Of a DNA stretch of 64,000 bases, positions 23,938-34,813 are shown piece by piece; position 1 is the stretch's first letter; every line of letters starts with the position of its first letter. Position numbers and translations under genes: made by a program. This DNA comes from Hyaloscypha bicolor E (taxonomy: Eukaryota; Ascomycota; Leotiomycetes; Helotiales; Hyaloscyphaceae): contig NW_020194667.1 of assembly GCF_002865645.1 (NCBI RefSeq), positions 1,387,762 through 1,451,761 of the forward strand, written 5' to 3'. Under the pieces are notes generated by a model. That model was not told the DNA's origin. It saw only the letters and a list, made by a program, of their open reading frames with translations, and made no database searches.

Positions 23938-24989
23938 ACCCGAGTTTTGCAGCGACCAAAGTAACGTTCGAAACTTTTAAAGGAGAATCGAAAGAGTGCT
24001 GAGCTATATTCCCACGTTCTTCGTCTTGATCTTGATTTGTGGTTCCAAAGGGTCAGTTGTGATCAGCCTTTGCAAGGCCGTAAGCGCTGAGGAGAGCAAC
24101 AGCAGAGAGTCGGTATGGTAGCCCTAAGCATTTTTGTTGGTTCTGGAAGACCTTCTCAGAGATCAACTATTTTCTGTTCGGACCCCACCATATTTGGCGA
24201 CCATCCATACTGCATAGCCATGGCTTGAGGCCAACTCGAGGCTCAATTCGATACCACCATGTAAGTAGGGCCGAATTGCAGGGAATCCCGTTTACCCAAA
24301 TTTTTATCATCGCATTCGCTCTCGTACCTGCCTTGGGTAAGTCCAGGCTGCATCAATAAAGATTTATAAGTTAAATAAATAGCCCTGCTGGGAAACTTTG
24401 TTTCGCGTTTATTCCAGCGTCATTTCACACCACTTCGCAAGTGCTTAGCAGAGGATTTCCGGCCCTTCCAAACCACAAACTCATCATTAATTGCCAATCT
24501 CCGACCTGAAGCCCCATCATTCTGTTGTTGCGATTCTATTGAGGGAAGTTTTAGTTAGCAAAGCGATTGCGTCAAATTTATTCCCATTGAGACTGTTTAG
24601 TTGCAGCAATTAGACTTGGTTGTATTGCCAGCAAGGTATAATAATCTTCTTGCTGTCTCAACCCCATCAACTTCTAGGACTTTGAAATGTAAGGCATTTT
24701 AGGTGACGCGGTGTGGCCGAGTGACTGAAACTGAGAGTTTCTGAATAGCACCGCGAGCTAGGAAGACTCATCAACACAATTCCGATCGCCGCGCCTTGTT
24801 ATGCAGGATCCGCATACAATGTTTACAGTGCCGGCAAATGCACACATATTACGGACCAACGGTCAAATTCGTCTCTACAGCGCGTGCCGAATTTCTTTGA
24901 GAGAATTCGCGCTAATATAAGTTACAGCACGGAGATCCTACGTCAATGATGTCCCCTGTATTCGAAGGTCTCATTGCTTGAAAGAGATC
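23938..24989. other. Intergenic, no gene recognised
   Basis: About 1 kb without a coding feature. It includes a small hairpin with a tRNA-like A box (24707-24755), described separately. Confidence 0.4.
24707..24755. other. Hairpin with tRNA A-box-like sequence
   Basis: CGCGGTG (24707-24713) pairs with CACCGCG (24749-24755), enclosing an inner stem GAAACT/AGTTTC. The stretch TGGCCGAGTG matches the A box of Ser/Leu tRNAs. At 49 nt it is too short for a tRNA and has no T-loop, so it could be a tRNA-derived relic or coincidence. Confidence 0.25.
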
Positions 24990-25971
24990 GCTTTCTTACC
25001 GAACTTTAATGATGGGCTGGGTATGTTGGTCCTGCGTTCATGACTGGGAGTGGGGTTCAGGCTTGGGAGATTTATGAGGCTGCTCATGCGAAGGGGCTGG
25101 CTGTTGGTGGTGGCGAAGGATGAGTAAGTTTTCCTGATTGCCCGCATTGTTGGCATTCCTGACGAATTCCTTAGACCGTAGGAGCAATGGGAGGGTACAG
25201 TAAATTCAAAGAGGCGGCCACTCACCCCTATCAAGTATTTACGGCATCGCACCCTATCACGTTCTTTCCATGAAAAATAGACTAAAATAGTTTGACATCA
25301 GAGAAGTTCGTCACAGCATCAACGACTCAGAACAGTGATCTCTTCTGGGCTCTTCGAGGAGGGGGAAGTTGAACCTTCGGAGCAGTCACAGTAACTTCCT
25401 TCGCGTTTGGTGGAATAGATTCCATCACCAGCTACAACGCAACATGGGCAGGTATCCGCGCCTTCTTCTCCCACTTTATCAACTCCTCCAGCACAGAAAC
25501 ATACAGCCACTTCTTTGTGATTCCCTCACCGATCCCAATCTTCCAGATGGCGCCCTTCTTCGCACCCAACATGACGATCTCCGCAACCCAAGCCCTCCTC
25601 AAGCCCTGGTTCGACGCCTCGCCGCCGTAGGAATCACCGTCGTCCCTACATTCAACTACTGCCCGTCCTTCCTCCCAGCCTGGGAAGTGTATTTCCAACA
25701 AGAAGAAATAAGCAGAAAACAAGGCTTGAAGGCCTCTCGCCTCTTCCCGAGACAGAACTGGGAGAATGCAACGCTGTTCAGCACTATGTTCGATATGTGG
25801 AAAGCGAGTATCGATGCTGGAAGTTTTACGCTAAACTCCAACTTTGCACCTACCTTGACAGCAGGCGGGAATTCAAATAAGTTAAATAACAGCGTCAATG
25901 ACCCAATCTGGCGTTCAGGAATACGGCGGTGGAGAGTGAGGGGTGTTATACGCTTAGTAAGTTATGAATGA
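24990..25971 (+). pseudogene. FAD-linked oxidoreductase (BBE/VAO type) remnant
   Basis: Pieces of a berberine-bridge-enzyme-like FAD oxidoreductase are readable in order but in different frames. They are GPAFMTGSGVQAWEIYEAAHAKGLAV (FAD-binding PCMH region); a relic intron (GTAAGT...CTTAG) before TVGAMGGY; GGHSPLSSIYGIAPYHVL; SDLFWALRGGG; FGAVTVTSFAFGG; and then a long C-terminal portion (VGITVVPTFNYCPSF...LFSTMF). Lesions include a TGA in the SGTFGAV loop (near 25372), a stop plus frameshift at about 25628, loss of the 5' quarter and no BBE C-terminal motif. Such enzymes oxidise alcohols, sugars or alkaloid-like compounds and are often secreted or part of secondary-metabolite clusters. This copy cannot make a full enzyme. 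Confidence 0.75.
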
Positions 25972-26617
25972 TGAGAATGGGCCGTTGTGTAGGACGAAAT
26001 ATGATGGGATCAAAATGGGGAGGGAAACGTTCATATGAAAGAAATTACTTATGGGGAGCCTTGAGCCTCGCATTTTTAGCTCCTCTTCAGGATTTCTTGG
26101 GGTGGATAAGACTCTAACGAGGTAACCTCCCCTGTCGAGCTGATCTTTTAGCGAGTTGGGGCTGTACATCCACTCCTGGTGAGAGATGAGCATTTCCAGG
26201 CAGTTGTGGATAGAAGGTGGAACTTCATATATTAAAGAAAGAGTGTAAGGAATCAGGACGAGGATGCGAGGGCGTATGCCGAAGGGAGCAGAGGTCCGCC
26301 TTCGAAACATTGAGCCAAAGCTTGATGAAAATAGATAATGAGAAATGAATGTAAACCATGTGAATATGAGTATATAGAATATCAGATTCTTCTCAACTTG
26401 CCCTGTGTTATCCTAAATATCTCTTGTATTTATGACGAGGTCCCCGCAGCTCGCTTAGTGTATTTATGATTGGTTGGCCTCCCCTTTTTTGAGGATTGTC
26501 ACGTGGTGAGGGGCTGCTTTTCACCGCTTTTGTTTTCTGCTGATTTCTTCAATATATTTTAGAAATTTCAAAATCCGTCCTAACCCTGGAGAACACTCTT
26601 TCCCTCACATCCACAAA
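25972..26617. other. Intergenic, NOB1 upstream region
   Basis: No supported gene. A minus-strand frame (25954-26310) has no family resemblance. The 3' part is the NOB1 promoter, with a CT-rich tract (CCCTCACATCCACAAAATG) running into the start codon. Confidence 0.4.
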
Positions 26618-28114
26618 ATGGCGACCGATACACCCAAGCCCATCCACAGCCTCGTCCTCGACGCCGGCCCAATAATAAAAAACGAGCCCTCCGTCTCAAC
26701 TCTGCTAGGCCAAGCCGAGACCCTCTACACCATCCCGGCCGTCATCGACGAAATTCGCGATGCCGTCACAAGAGCGCGAATCGAGAATACCTTACTACCA
26801 TTCCTAACTCTACGATCACCAAGACCGGCGAGCGTGAAGGTTATAAGCGATTTTGCGAGGAAGACGGGGGATTTGGAGGTGCTGAGTAGGCCGGATATTC
26901 ATTTGATGGCGTTGGCCTATGAGTTGGAGTGTGAGAGGAATCATGGGGGTTGGAGGTTGAGGAGTACGCCGGGGCAGAAGGGGCTGAATGGTGTTAAGCC
27001 GGAGAGTTTGAAGGGTGATGCGGTGCGGGGGACAGAAGAGGCTGTGACAGCGGTTTTAACGGAGGTAGAGGGAGAGAAAGTTCCCCCACCTGAGACGAGA
27101 GGTGCTTGGGGAACGACGATACCGAGCGCAGCGGACCCTACGCCAGCTGAATGGCCTACGGCGGGTGGTCTGGAGGAAAAGCTGAAGGATACACACATCT
27201 CGTCGCTAGAACAACAAGCAACTCGGGAACCGGTTCTTGCGACCCTCCAAACTTTTTCCCAAGCACCAGTCGAGTCCAACCCTACACCAGATTCTGAGCA
27301 TACGACAGTCGGGTCGGAGGACATATTGGAGAATCCACACATCTCTTCACAAGAAACACTCGAAGTCCAAGATCCAACCCTCGAAACCCTTTCTCCTACC
27401 GCCGGAGCAGCAGCGGAACCGCTACAGCCATCAGATCCTTCAATTGAAGACATAGAAGCTTCCGATAATGAAGGATCCGATAATGAAGGTTGGATCACAC
27501 CCTCAAACCTCAAGAAACACCAAGAGAAAGACGCAAATGGCTCCGCAAAGCCGGACAAGGCACCCATGAAAATGGAAGTCGTTACCGTCACCTCGGATTT
27601 CGCCATGCAGAATGTCCTCCTCCGAATGAACCTCAATCTCATGTCGCCAAATCTCCAACGAATACGACAACTGAAGAATTGGGTACTAAGGTGTCATGCA
27701 TGCTTTTATATCACTAAAGATATAGGCAAGCAGTTCTGTACTCGGTGTGGAAAGCCGACATTGTTACGGACATCGTGTTCGACGGACAAGGATGGTAATT
27801 TCAAGGTCCATTTGAAGAAGAATATGCAGTGGAACACAAGGGGAAATGTCTACAGTATACCAAAGCCAGTGGCAGGGACTTCAAACGGGAAGCTTGTTGC
27901 TGGAGGAGGGAAAGGAGGTTGGGGTCAGAGTTTGATTTTGGCTGAAGATCAGAAGGAGTACATCCAAGCTATGACTGGAAGTAGGAGGAACAAAGAGAAA
28001 GATCTGATGGATGAGGATTATCTGCCGAATCTCTTGTCTGGGGATAGGGGTCGAGCAGGCGGGAGACCTAAAGTTGGTGCGGGGAAGAACGTGAATTCGA
28101 AGAAGCGGAGATGA
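26618..28114 (+). CDS. NOB1: 20S pre-rRNA D-site endonuclease Nob1
   Basis: Single exon, 498 residues. Nob1 cleaves the 3' end of 18S rRNA (site D) in late cytoplasmic pre-40S particles. The PIN nuclease domain occupies about residues 8-110: LVLDAGPIIKN holds the first catalytic Asp, AVIDEIRD the next acidic residues, and SRPDIHLMALAYELE the C-terminal part. A long acidic, low-complexity linker follows. The zinc ribbon is at about residues 360-395 (LRCHACFYIT...FCTRCG, two CxxC pairs), flanked by NLMSPNLQRIRQLKNWVLRC and GNVYSIPKPVAG, all family signatures. The C-terminus is basic (VNSKKRR). Motifs and length are normal. Confidence 0.96.
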   Translation: MATDTPKPIHSLVLDAGPIIKNEPSVSTLLGQAETLYTIPAVIDEIRDAVTRARIENTLLPFLTLRSPRPASVKVISDFARKTGDLEVLSRPDIHLMALAYELECERNHGGWRLRSTPGQKGLNGVKPESLKGDAVRGTEEAVTAVLTEVEGEKVPPPETRGAWGTTIPSAADPTPAEWPTAGGLEEKLKDTHISSLEQQATREPVLATLQTFSQAPVESNPTPDSEHTTVGSEDILENPHISSQETLEVQDPTLETLSPTAGAAAEPLQPSDPSIEDIEASDNEGSDNEGWITPSNLKKHQEKDANGSAKPDKAPMKMEVVTVTSDFAMQNVLLRMNLNLMSPNLQRIRQLKNWVLRCHACFYITKDIGKQFCTRCGKPTLLRTSCSTDKDGNFKVHLKKNMQWNTRGNVYSIPKPVAGTSNGKLVAGGGKGGWGQSLILAEDQKEYIQAMTGSRRNKEKDLMDEDYLPNLLSGDRGRAGGRPKVGAGKNVNSKKRR

Positions 28115-28437
28115 TCCTTCCTGGGGCATACATCATGGCGTTCGGTTCGGAGCTTTGGGAGGACCATTGCACGGCGTTGGGAGCTTTGTGGGAAGATAGA
28201 ACTGTGAATAGCGACCGAGTTTTAAAGTCCTACTGCACAATATAACGAACGCCAATTTTCTCCACCATAACGCCTGGTATACTCCAACGAATGCCACCGT
28301 GACAGACGTGCTTCCTCGAATATATGTACTCCATCTAAACCCACAAACTTCCGTTACTGGGTCGACTCTTATTGTCCCAAGACTTTCAGATCCTCTGCAA
28401 AGTAATTTCGTTAGCACAGGCCGAACCAAAAGTAATC
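28115..28437. other. Convergent 3' flanks of NOB1 and NOP10
   Basis: A 323-bp spacer between two convergent ribosome-biogenesis genes. No feature beyond untranslated sequence is seen. Confidence 0.4.
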
Positions 28438-28629
28438 TCAGAGGAAGGACTGACTCTGCTGCGTCAGAAGTAGTCCATATCTCTTCTTCAATGTAACACG
28501 GTGCCGCGAGTACTTGTCATCTGGTGAGAATCGAGCGGGGTGTGCGGACTTGGTGACTTCGCTTCCAACGACCTTCTTCAGAGTGTAGATGCGCTTGCCA
28601 GAGGCATCGAGAGTGTACATAAGATGCAT
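28438..28629 (-). CDS. NOP10: H/ACA ribonucleoprotein subunit Nop10
   Basis: Single coding exon of 63 residues, the usual size for the family. Nop10 joins Cbf5, Nhp2 and Gar1 on H/ACA snoRNAs to pseudouridylate rRNA. The sequence is nearly all signature: [38 protein letters not shown] and [14 protein letters not shown]. The last five residues (SQSFL) replace the more usual Pro-rich ending. It lies convergent to NOB1, so two ribosome-assembly genes are neighbours. Upstream minus-strand frames around 28698-28886 are probably 5' leader. Confidence 0.95.
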   Translation of the reverse strand: MHLMYTLDASGKRIYTLKKVVGSEVTKSAHPARFSPDDKYSRHRVTLKKRYGLLLTQQSQSFL

Positions 28630-29063
28630 ATTTGTGGATTCTTGTGCGTGGGAGCTTGTGGGGGATTCGACGGACGGTGTCTCGGGGCGGTTTGCGATTA
28701 GAGTCGGTGAAGCTGCAGATGCGCAGAAAATGATTGACAGCGCGAAAAGAGCGGTTTCTGTTTGAATGGATACTTGGCCAATTTCGAACTTGGATATCTT
28801 GAGATAATTTTCTGGAGTTTTTGCAGATAGTGTGCACGGGCTGCACGGCCTAGCTTAGTCGGGACTAGAGGAAAGGTCAGGGCCAATCATGGACGCGCTT
28901 GACCTCCGGTGAGGGCGTGACCGGACGAGGCTGAAAGAGGACTCAAATCAACTTCTGCGCTTCCGCTTCCAATATTTGGCTGATTTTTTCAACTCCTTCA
29001 TGTCTCTGATCCTGCGTTGCAATTTCCCATTTGTGCTGATGATCAGGAGATCTAATTGACAGT
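28630..29063. other. Divergent promoter region NOP10 / F-box-type gene
   Basis: 434 bp between two divergent start codons. No other feature supported. Confidence 0.4.
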
Positions 29064-29870
29064 ATGGATCTCCTCACCCACTCGCTGGATGCCGTCGGAA
29101 ATCTGAGCCTCGAGGCTACGAAGCGGACCAGCTCCAAAGATGCCGTCATCCTTCAAGTCGAAGAAGTCCAGCCTGCCCAGGGATTCCTAGACCTCCCTCG
29201 CGAAATCAGAGACCACATTCTCTGTCTGATGCTTCTCGTCGAAGGCAACCTTTATCCAAGCAGAGAGCGAGCCGGAATATCCGAATACCTGGGTCTTCTT
29301 CGAACCAATCATCAGGTCTACTCGGAAGCCGTCGAGATATTATATGGACGCAACACATTCCAAATCCGAAGCGCTCCTGCCCAAGAAGCACCAACCCTCC
29401 TAAATCTCCTCTGCAGTCAAAGAAGAGATGGCTTTCGTCAAAGTCCCAAGGGGGTGATTGTCGACTACAACAGAGTCTGCCTTGCCCGACACAACTTGAG
29501 AAGACTCTATATCCCCTCTCATAACATCGCCTTCGAACAACTCAAGCACTTGTTCTCCCTGCTCAAACATTTCCCAAATCTCGAGGATCTTCGAGTCGTG
29601 TATTCGGGGGTGTCTTGGATGAAGGACATGGATGTCGCATTCTATTGTCGCCTCTTGAGGGATCGTTGTCCTTGGATTCGAAATTTCGTTCTCTTGAGAA
29701 GGATCAGTTACGCCGAGGCAGAGGATATTTCTTGGATGGTCGGCGAGAGACCCTATAGCAACTGGTCGATCGACACCTCGGACAAGAGTTTGAAGCACAT
29801 GTGGAGGAATCAGAACGGTGTATTGCGACAGGCTGCTGTGGTGAAGGCACCGCAGAACCTCTTGGAGTAG
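29064..29870 (+). CDS. F-box/2EXR-type hypothetical protein
   Basis: Single exon, 268 residues, starting at ATG 29064. After a 40-residue leader comes FLDLPREIRDHILCLMLL, the F-box-like LPxEIRxxI motif common in fungal 2EXR/DUF7730 proteins. It is followed by LLRTNHQVYSEAVEILYGRNTF, the second hallmark of that group. The remainder is leucine-rich (LKHLFSLLKHFPNLEDLRVVY), a leucine-repeat-like region. These proteins are abundant in Pezizomycotina and are presumed adaptor or scaffold proteins, but function is unproven. The frame is intact, in contrast with the decayed F-box-like locus at 7.4 kb. Confidence 0.75.
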   Translation: MDLLTHSLDAVGNLSLEATKRTSSKDAVILQVEEVQPAQGFLDLPREIRDHILCLMLLVEGNLYPSRERAGISEYLGLLRTNHQVYSEAVEILYGRNTFQIRSAPAQEAPTLLNLLCSQRRDGFRQSPKGVIVDYNRVCLARHNLRRLYIPSHNIAFEQLKHLFSLLKHFPNLEDLRVVYSGVSWMKDMDVAFYCRLLRDRCPWIRNFVLLRRISYAEAEDISWMVGERPYSNWSIDTSDKSLKHMWRNQNGVLRQAAVVKAPQNLLE

Positions 29871-30159
29871 GAGGCCCTGTAGCTGTCGAAAATATCGTCC
29901 TCACTTCCAACTTCGACTTTGATGCCCACCTTTGAACGCACGGGATATTTTCAGTACAGGTCGCTGCCACCAAATCTTCTTCAATGCTATTTCTAGCAGC
30001 TTTCGGGTCAACTTCAGAAAGGCATCAGGAACCAAGACTGACCTCGATGATGCGCTGTCGGGCGTACCACCAATTTTCTCAATATCACATTTAATCGCAT
30101 TGTTACAAGTTTGAACCTACCTGTATGTAATGTTAAGCTGTGGCAGCCAATGTCTAATC
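29871..30159. other. 3' flank of the F-box-type gene
   Basis: No gene recognised. Confidence 0.35.
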
Positions 30160-30411
30160 TTATTGTCCATTGATCTTCAGGCCAATAGTATCGAGTGTGA
30201 ATTGCTTCCACGCTTGAACGTTTTGTTGCACATCGTCCCAATGTTCCAGACAATCCAAGTACAATGAATGGCTTTTGGGAGTGAATCTAGATTCCAAAGT
30301 TATTGCATCCGGCTCAATGTCCCAGATTCTCTGGTATAGATCGACACCTGGTTTGGAAAACACTTGTGCCGCATCTTCTTGGACAAAGCGAATTGGAAAT
30401 CGAGAAATATC
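30160..30411 (-). pseudogene. Orphan coding fragment
   Basis: An 83-codon stretch with strong protein character (ISRFPIRFVQEDAAQVFSKP, GVDLYQRIWDIEPDAITLES, LYLDCLEHWDDVQQNVQAW), bounded upstream by a TAAG that could be a splice acceptor. No upstream exon could be found on the minus strand before the AlaX-like gene. It looks like the C-terminal exon of a larger protein, now either orphaned or part of a gene I cannot assemble. Confidence 0.35.
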
Positions 30412-30714
30412 TTAAAGGTTCATGATAAAAAAGACCTCGAAAACGGCATCAATGCTTTTACGAAATTTGTGGCTACATACACAATTATTATTTGGCATTC
30501 CACACACAAGTAGATACTAGTAGTTAACTTACTCGTTACTATATAGGTGGAACACAGCGGGCATCTTTCAGGGGACTGCCCTATTTTGGTTAGCGGGAAC
30601 TTTATCTCGCTTAGCCCAAGTCCCTATCTCTGACAACCGCGCCCTTCCAACAACCATCTCTCAATGTATAAAAGCGAATCGAACCTGCCCATCTTCCACA
30701 AATATCCTGACAAT
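30412..30714. other. Promoter region of the AlaX-like gene
   Basis: Intergenic. It contains one copy of the dispersed motif (CTGCCCTATTTTGGTTAGCG near 30577), then a CT-rich leader to the start codon at 30715. Confidence 0.35.
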
Positions 30715-32121
30715 ATGCCTCTACTGGCACCGAACTCCAGGAGCCGCGTCGTCGGCGACCTGGCCTGCCAGCGAGATTCATATCTTCGAACCCTCGATTC
30801 GGAGGTCACTTCCTGCATTGAATGGTCGCCACCCAAGACAAATGGGTCCAAGAATTCTTCCAAAAACGGAACTCCGGCTCCTGGGCCTGGAAAATTATAT
30901 TTGATTGAATTTATGGACTCAGTGCTGTTCCCTGAAGGTATTCCTCCAACCCCACGTGACGTATAGGCTGCTCACACTCCAGGCGGTGGCCAACCCACGG
31001 ATCATGGCACTATAATTCCTATATCCAGTCCATCTGTGGAACCAATCGCCGTGAATTCTATTCAGCGTCAAGGACTCCGATGTGTTTATCAATCCCCGCA
31101 GCCCCTGGATCCTGGCACTCGCGTCCGGCAAGAAATTGACTTCCGCCGACGCTGGGATCATATGCAACAGCATACAGGCCAGCACTTACTCTCTGCTATT
31201 ATGGACAAATATGATAATCTGGAGTCCGTTGGATGGGGAATGGGTGCAGAGGGCGACATAAACTACATCGACTTACCCCGAAAACCGACGGACGAAGAAA
31301 TGCAGACTATCCAAGAGAAATGCAATGAAGCCATTCGCAATAATCTGAGCATTACAGTGGAGACTCCCGACGATGCCAAATCAGACAGTTTACCTGAAGA
31401 TTATGACAAAGAAGGAGGCGTTGTTCGCATCATTAAGATTGGAGATATCGACGCGAATCCGTAAGTTGATTGCAATCATCTTTGACGTAAATGGTCTGAT
31501 CTGAATAGATGTTGCGGAACGCATCTCCAACAAACATCACACATTGGACTTATTTTACTGCATCATACGCAATCCATCCGCGGTACAAATTGTCGAATGT
31601 ACTTCAGCGCAGGAGACCGAGCAATCAAGCTCGCCTCGTCATCCATCCGCTCGCTCCGCTCGATTGGTGGAACACTCTCGTCCGGGATGGGAACCGAAGA
31701 GGTTCTCGGTGCCGCGAAGAAGATGAGTGACAATCTTACCGAATCGAGGAGGAAGGAAGCGAAACTGCTACTGGAAATTGCAAAATATGAAGCAGAACGG
31801 GTGAAAGCTGATTTGAAGAGTGGAAAGAAAGCTTGGGTTTACCGTTCCTCCGGGAATTTGGACTATATAAACTCAATCTGCTTTGAAGTGAAGGATGTTT
31901 TGAAGGATGGAGGATTGATTGTTTTGGCTACGGGGGAGAAAAAGACGAGTGGTCAGGTCGTGATTGTGGGCGAGAAGAGGGCCGTTGAGGAGTTTGTGGA
32001 GAAGATGAAGGGAGTTGTGAGTGGGGTTAAAGGCGGTGGGAAGGGGGAGAGGTGGCAGGGTAAAGTAATTGAGTGGCAGAAGGGCGAGATTGAAGTATTG
32101 AAGAATTTGGTGGAGTCGTAG
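30715..32121 (+). CDS. Alanyl-tRNA editing protein (AlaX/AARSD1-like)
   Basis: Exons are 30715-30937, 30983-31460 and 31509-32121. It hydrolyses Ser- or Gly-mischarged tRNA-Ala in trans. The first part resembles the AlaRS beta-barrel (RVVGDLACQRDSYLRTLDSEV; the FPEG|GGQPTDHG junction, completed across intron 1). The editing domain has the zinc-binding HxxxH (QQHTGQHLLSA) and the distal CCGTH, the latter completed across intron 2 (ANP|CCGTHL). Together these give the three-His/one-Cys metal site of the family. The C-terminal part (SGNLDYINSICFEV, LATGEKKTSGQVVIVG) matches the longer AARSD1/AlaX-L class. An in-frame ATG at 30664 would add 17 residues; I prefer 30715 because homologues start close to VVGxLACQ. 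Cytosolic. Confidence 0.9.
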
Positions 32122-32577
32122 GTCGAATTGCTGACTTCGGTATCGTTTATCATAGAAATAGAAATATGTCAACCTTGAAATATTCAACAGGCTTCCTCCC
32201 GACTTCCTTCCTCGATATCGGCAATCTAATTTCGGTTGGTGGCTCTGATTCGTGCTCAGCGACTAAACTCAGTATGAGTTGCTTGCGATTTCCATTCGCA
32301 TTTGAGAAAGGGGGTTCGTCGAGGTGGATCACGTGACATGACTCCGAAAACACTCCCCCAAAGTAGGTAGACCTTTTATATGACTGAACCACTCCGGCTC
32401 AAGTGCTCATTGCCATTCTCTGGTTCGAAGGAGTCTACATACCCAGATACTGTTCCCTAACTGCCAATAACGCAAGGTACATCACCAGCCGAATTTAGGC
32501 CAAGTTTCTCGTCACTAAATCTTGCACTCACCGACCCATGTCTAAGCCCCCTAACACCCTGAAGAACCTCCTTCCAT
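32122..32577. other. Convergent 3' flanks
   Basis: 456-bp spacer. No gene seen. Confidence 0.4.
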
Positions 32578-34813
32578 TTATTCCACGCAAACAGCCCACA
32601 CCGCAGCCACCTTCTTCTCTTCGTTCCGCACCACGCACTCCTCCCCACTCCGGACCCTGAACACGCTTCCCTTGCCAATACCAAAGCCATTACTTCCCAA
32701 CCGAACTTGAACTCGTCCCGAAATTACGGTACAGATCTTTAACTGGAAAACCTTCCCGTCACTGTTGCTTTCTCGGTCGGAAGAGGAGGAGACGACCCAG
32801 CCTTCGTTGTGGCGCAGATTGTGTACTTGGAAAGTCGTGTTGGAGATCTTGATTCCGTTGGGTCGGGATGCGACGTAGGAGGAAGAGAAGGCTATATCTG
32901 TTGTGTGATTGTTAGTTAATTGAAACAGGAAAGGGGGAGGGTGTGGTAGGGACGCACTTTCTTGTGCCTCGGAATCATCATCCCCTCCAGCAGTTGATCG
33001 AACTTTACCAATCGTTGTTTCCCAATCGTCGCCCGGCTTGTTCACTCCTTCGTCATTGAACACTAAAGGCTGTACTGTGTTCACTGAGACGCTTCTTGCT
33101 CTTGCCACCTTAGCGGATGAGCCCCCCTTCTCCCCATTCTCGTGTGCAGCAGGTGTGGGGAGGGTATCTGGCCTCGCTGAGAACAAATTCTGCAACTTCG
33201 ACGATGATCTCTTGATAGAATCCATAGCCTCGACGAAAGGGTCTTCTTCCTCATCACTCTCAAAGTTCGAAAACAGCTCGTGAATCTTGAGATCCGTAGC
33301 TCCCTTAATCGAGGTAATGGTCTGCGAGAATGTTTCTTCCTCTGCTGCACCTTTCTTAGACTTTGCAGTCTTAGAACCAGACTTCTTGCGTTTCTTAGTT
33401 TCTCTTTCTTCGTCGTTTTCCTCGCTGTCTGCCATAGACTCCGCCTTTACTTTCTTGGGTCGAGCAAGCTGTGGGAGGATGACAGGGCTTCGGTTTGCTG
33501 TTGGGACCAGCCTTTTCGGCGGTGGAATGGGAGTTTCCTTTCTGATTTCATGTCCAGCTTCTCCCTGCGGACAGATTGGAAAGGGTGAGGTTGGGACAAC
33601 GAGCTTGGACTTTGGTGGTCTGATTGGGGTTTCAACACGGGGAGGTTCTTTGGTCTTATCCTCGATGGAACTTGTCTTGTGAACGGAACTTGCCTTCCTT
33701 GCTTCTTCGGAGCTTGAAATATTGCTCGAACTGTGTGAAATACTACCCTTAAGCACAGTTTGCAATAGGTCCCCGTTAGCCTTGGCAGCTGGAGTTAGCA
33801 GGCTGGATGGGACTAGGAAGGTCTTCCCTACCGATTCTCCTGAAAGCTTGGCCTTCTTCTTCTTCTTTTTCTTCTTCTTTCTCTCAGAAACTCCATCAGC
33901 GCCGTTGTTATCCTGGTCGAAGTGGATGTGATTCGAGGTTGCTGGAGATTCGTGAGCCGGAATTGTATGAAGATGGAGTGGAGACTCCTGGGAAAGCTTT
34001 AGCTTCTTCTTGTTCCTTGAGGCCATCCCGAAAGCATTCTCCTCAGCTTTCGCTAGTGCTGCTGGTGGGCTTGTTTTGATGATCGTTGTCAGGTATGACT
34101 TTGCGTCATGGACTGGGATTGAGTTGAGCTGGATTGGCGTCGATTGGACAGAACCGTCGAGCTTTCTGTTCTTCTTGTGCTTCCTTGGCGTTGACTTTAG
34201 AGTCTCTAAAGCTCCAATATTCCCAGCACCTGGCTTTTTACCGACGTAAGAGAACTCAAGGTTTTCTGGAGAACATTTCTCGTCTAATTTGCGCTTCTTT
34301 TTAGGTGTCTCAGTATCAACCATGGCGGCAACACCCTCAAACACACCTCTACCCAGACTGCCCGAAGATTTTCTCTCGTGTTGTGACTCTTTGTGTTCTG
34401 ACTTCCGCTTCTTCTCCGAGGCTGGAATATAGCGCTGGGGCGCGTCGAGGTCAACGCTCATGCCATCAGCGTCGTAATCAATATCCTGCGAAGACATCCT
34501 TTGACTGCTATGCCGGTGCTTCTTCTTTCGCTTCTTGTGATCGCCTTCGTCCTCAGGTCCCTTCTGGCTATCGTAACTGTCAATTTGGTGCTCCTTCCTC
34601 TTCTCGTGCTCGCGACCATACCTTTGCTTATGCCGTCCCTCCCTCGCGCTGCCGTTCTCCATCTTCGCGAACAACTCCGCTTCAACACGGTCTAACAGCG
34701 GGTTGTCGTCTTCGTGTCCGTGGTGAGCTACAACCATAGCGGTCGCTATATAATACATCAGTATTTGTGCTGAAACTCCTTTCGATAAAGAAGGACTTAC
34801 AATCCCGCGCCAT
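32578..34813 (-). CDS. Lys-rich nuclear protein with C-terminal Mif2/CENP-C-like cupin
   Basis: Three exons: 34813-34801 (13 nt, MARD), 34745-32958 and 32897-32578, giving about 706 residues. The first 350 residues are highly charged with repeated KKRKK/KHKK nuclear-localisation-like blocks, including a run of nine lysines near residue 280. The middle is Ser/Pro-rich. The C-terminal about 110 residues form a beta-rich cupin-like domain (IAFSSSYVASRPNGI, KVFQLKICTVISGRVQVRLGS, KGSVFRVRSGEECVVRN), like the dimerisation domain of Mif2/CENP-C. I could not find the Arg-rich CENP-C nucleosome-binding motif, so this may be a paralogue rather than the kinetochore protein. The second intron (60 bp, GTGCGT) is stop-free. 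Function is inferred only from the cupin. Confidence 0.68.

Noticed and set aside
25954..26310. Minus-strand 118-codon frame near NOB1
   Set aside because: No family resemblance and no supporting neighbours; it probably reflects chance.
26941..27642. Minus-strand 233-codon frame
   Set aside because: Antisense shadow of the low-complexity linker of NOB1.
32578..34813. Calling the cupin protein the kinetochore protein Mif2 outright
   Set aside because: The Arg-rich CENP-C motif is not visible, so only a domain-level label is justified.
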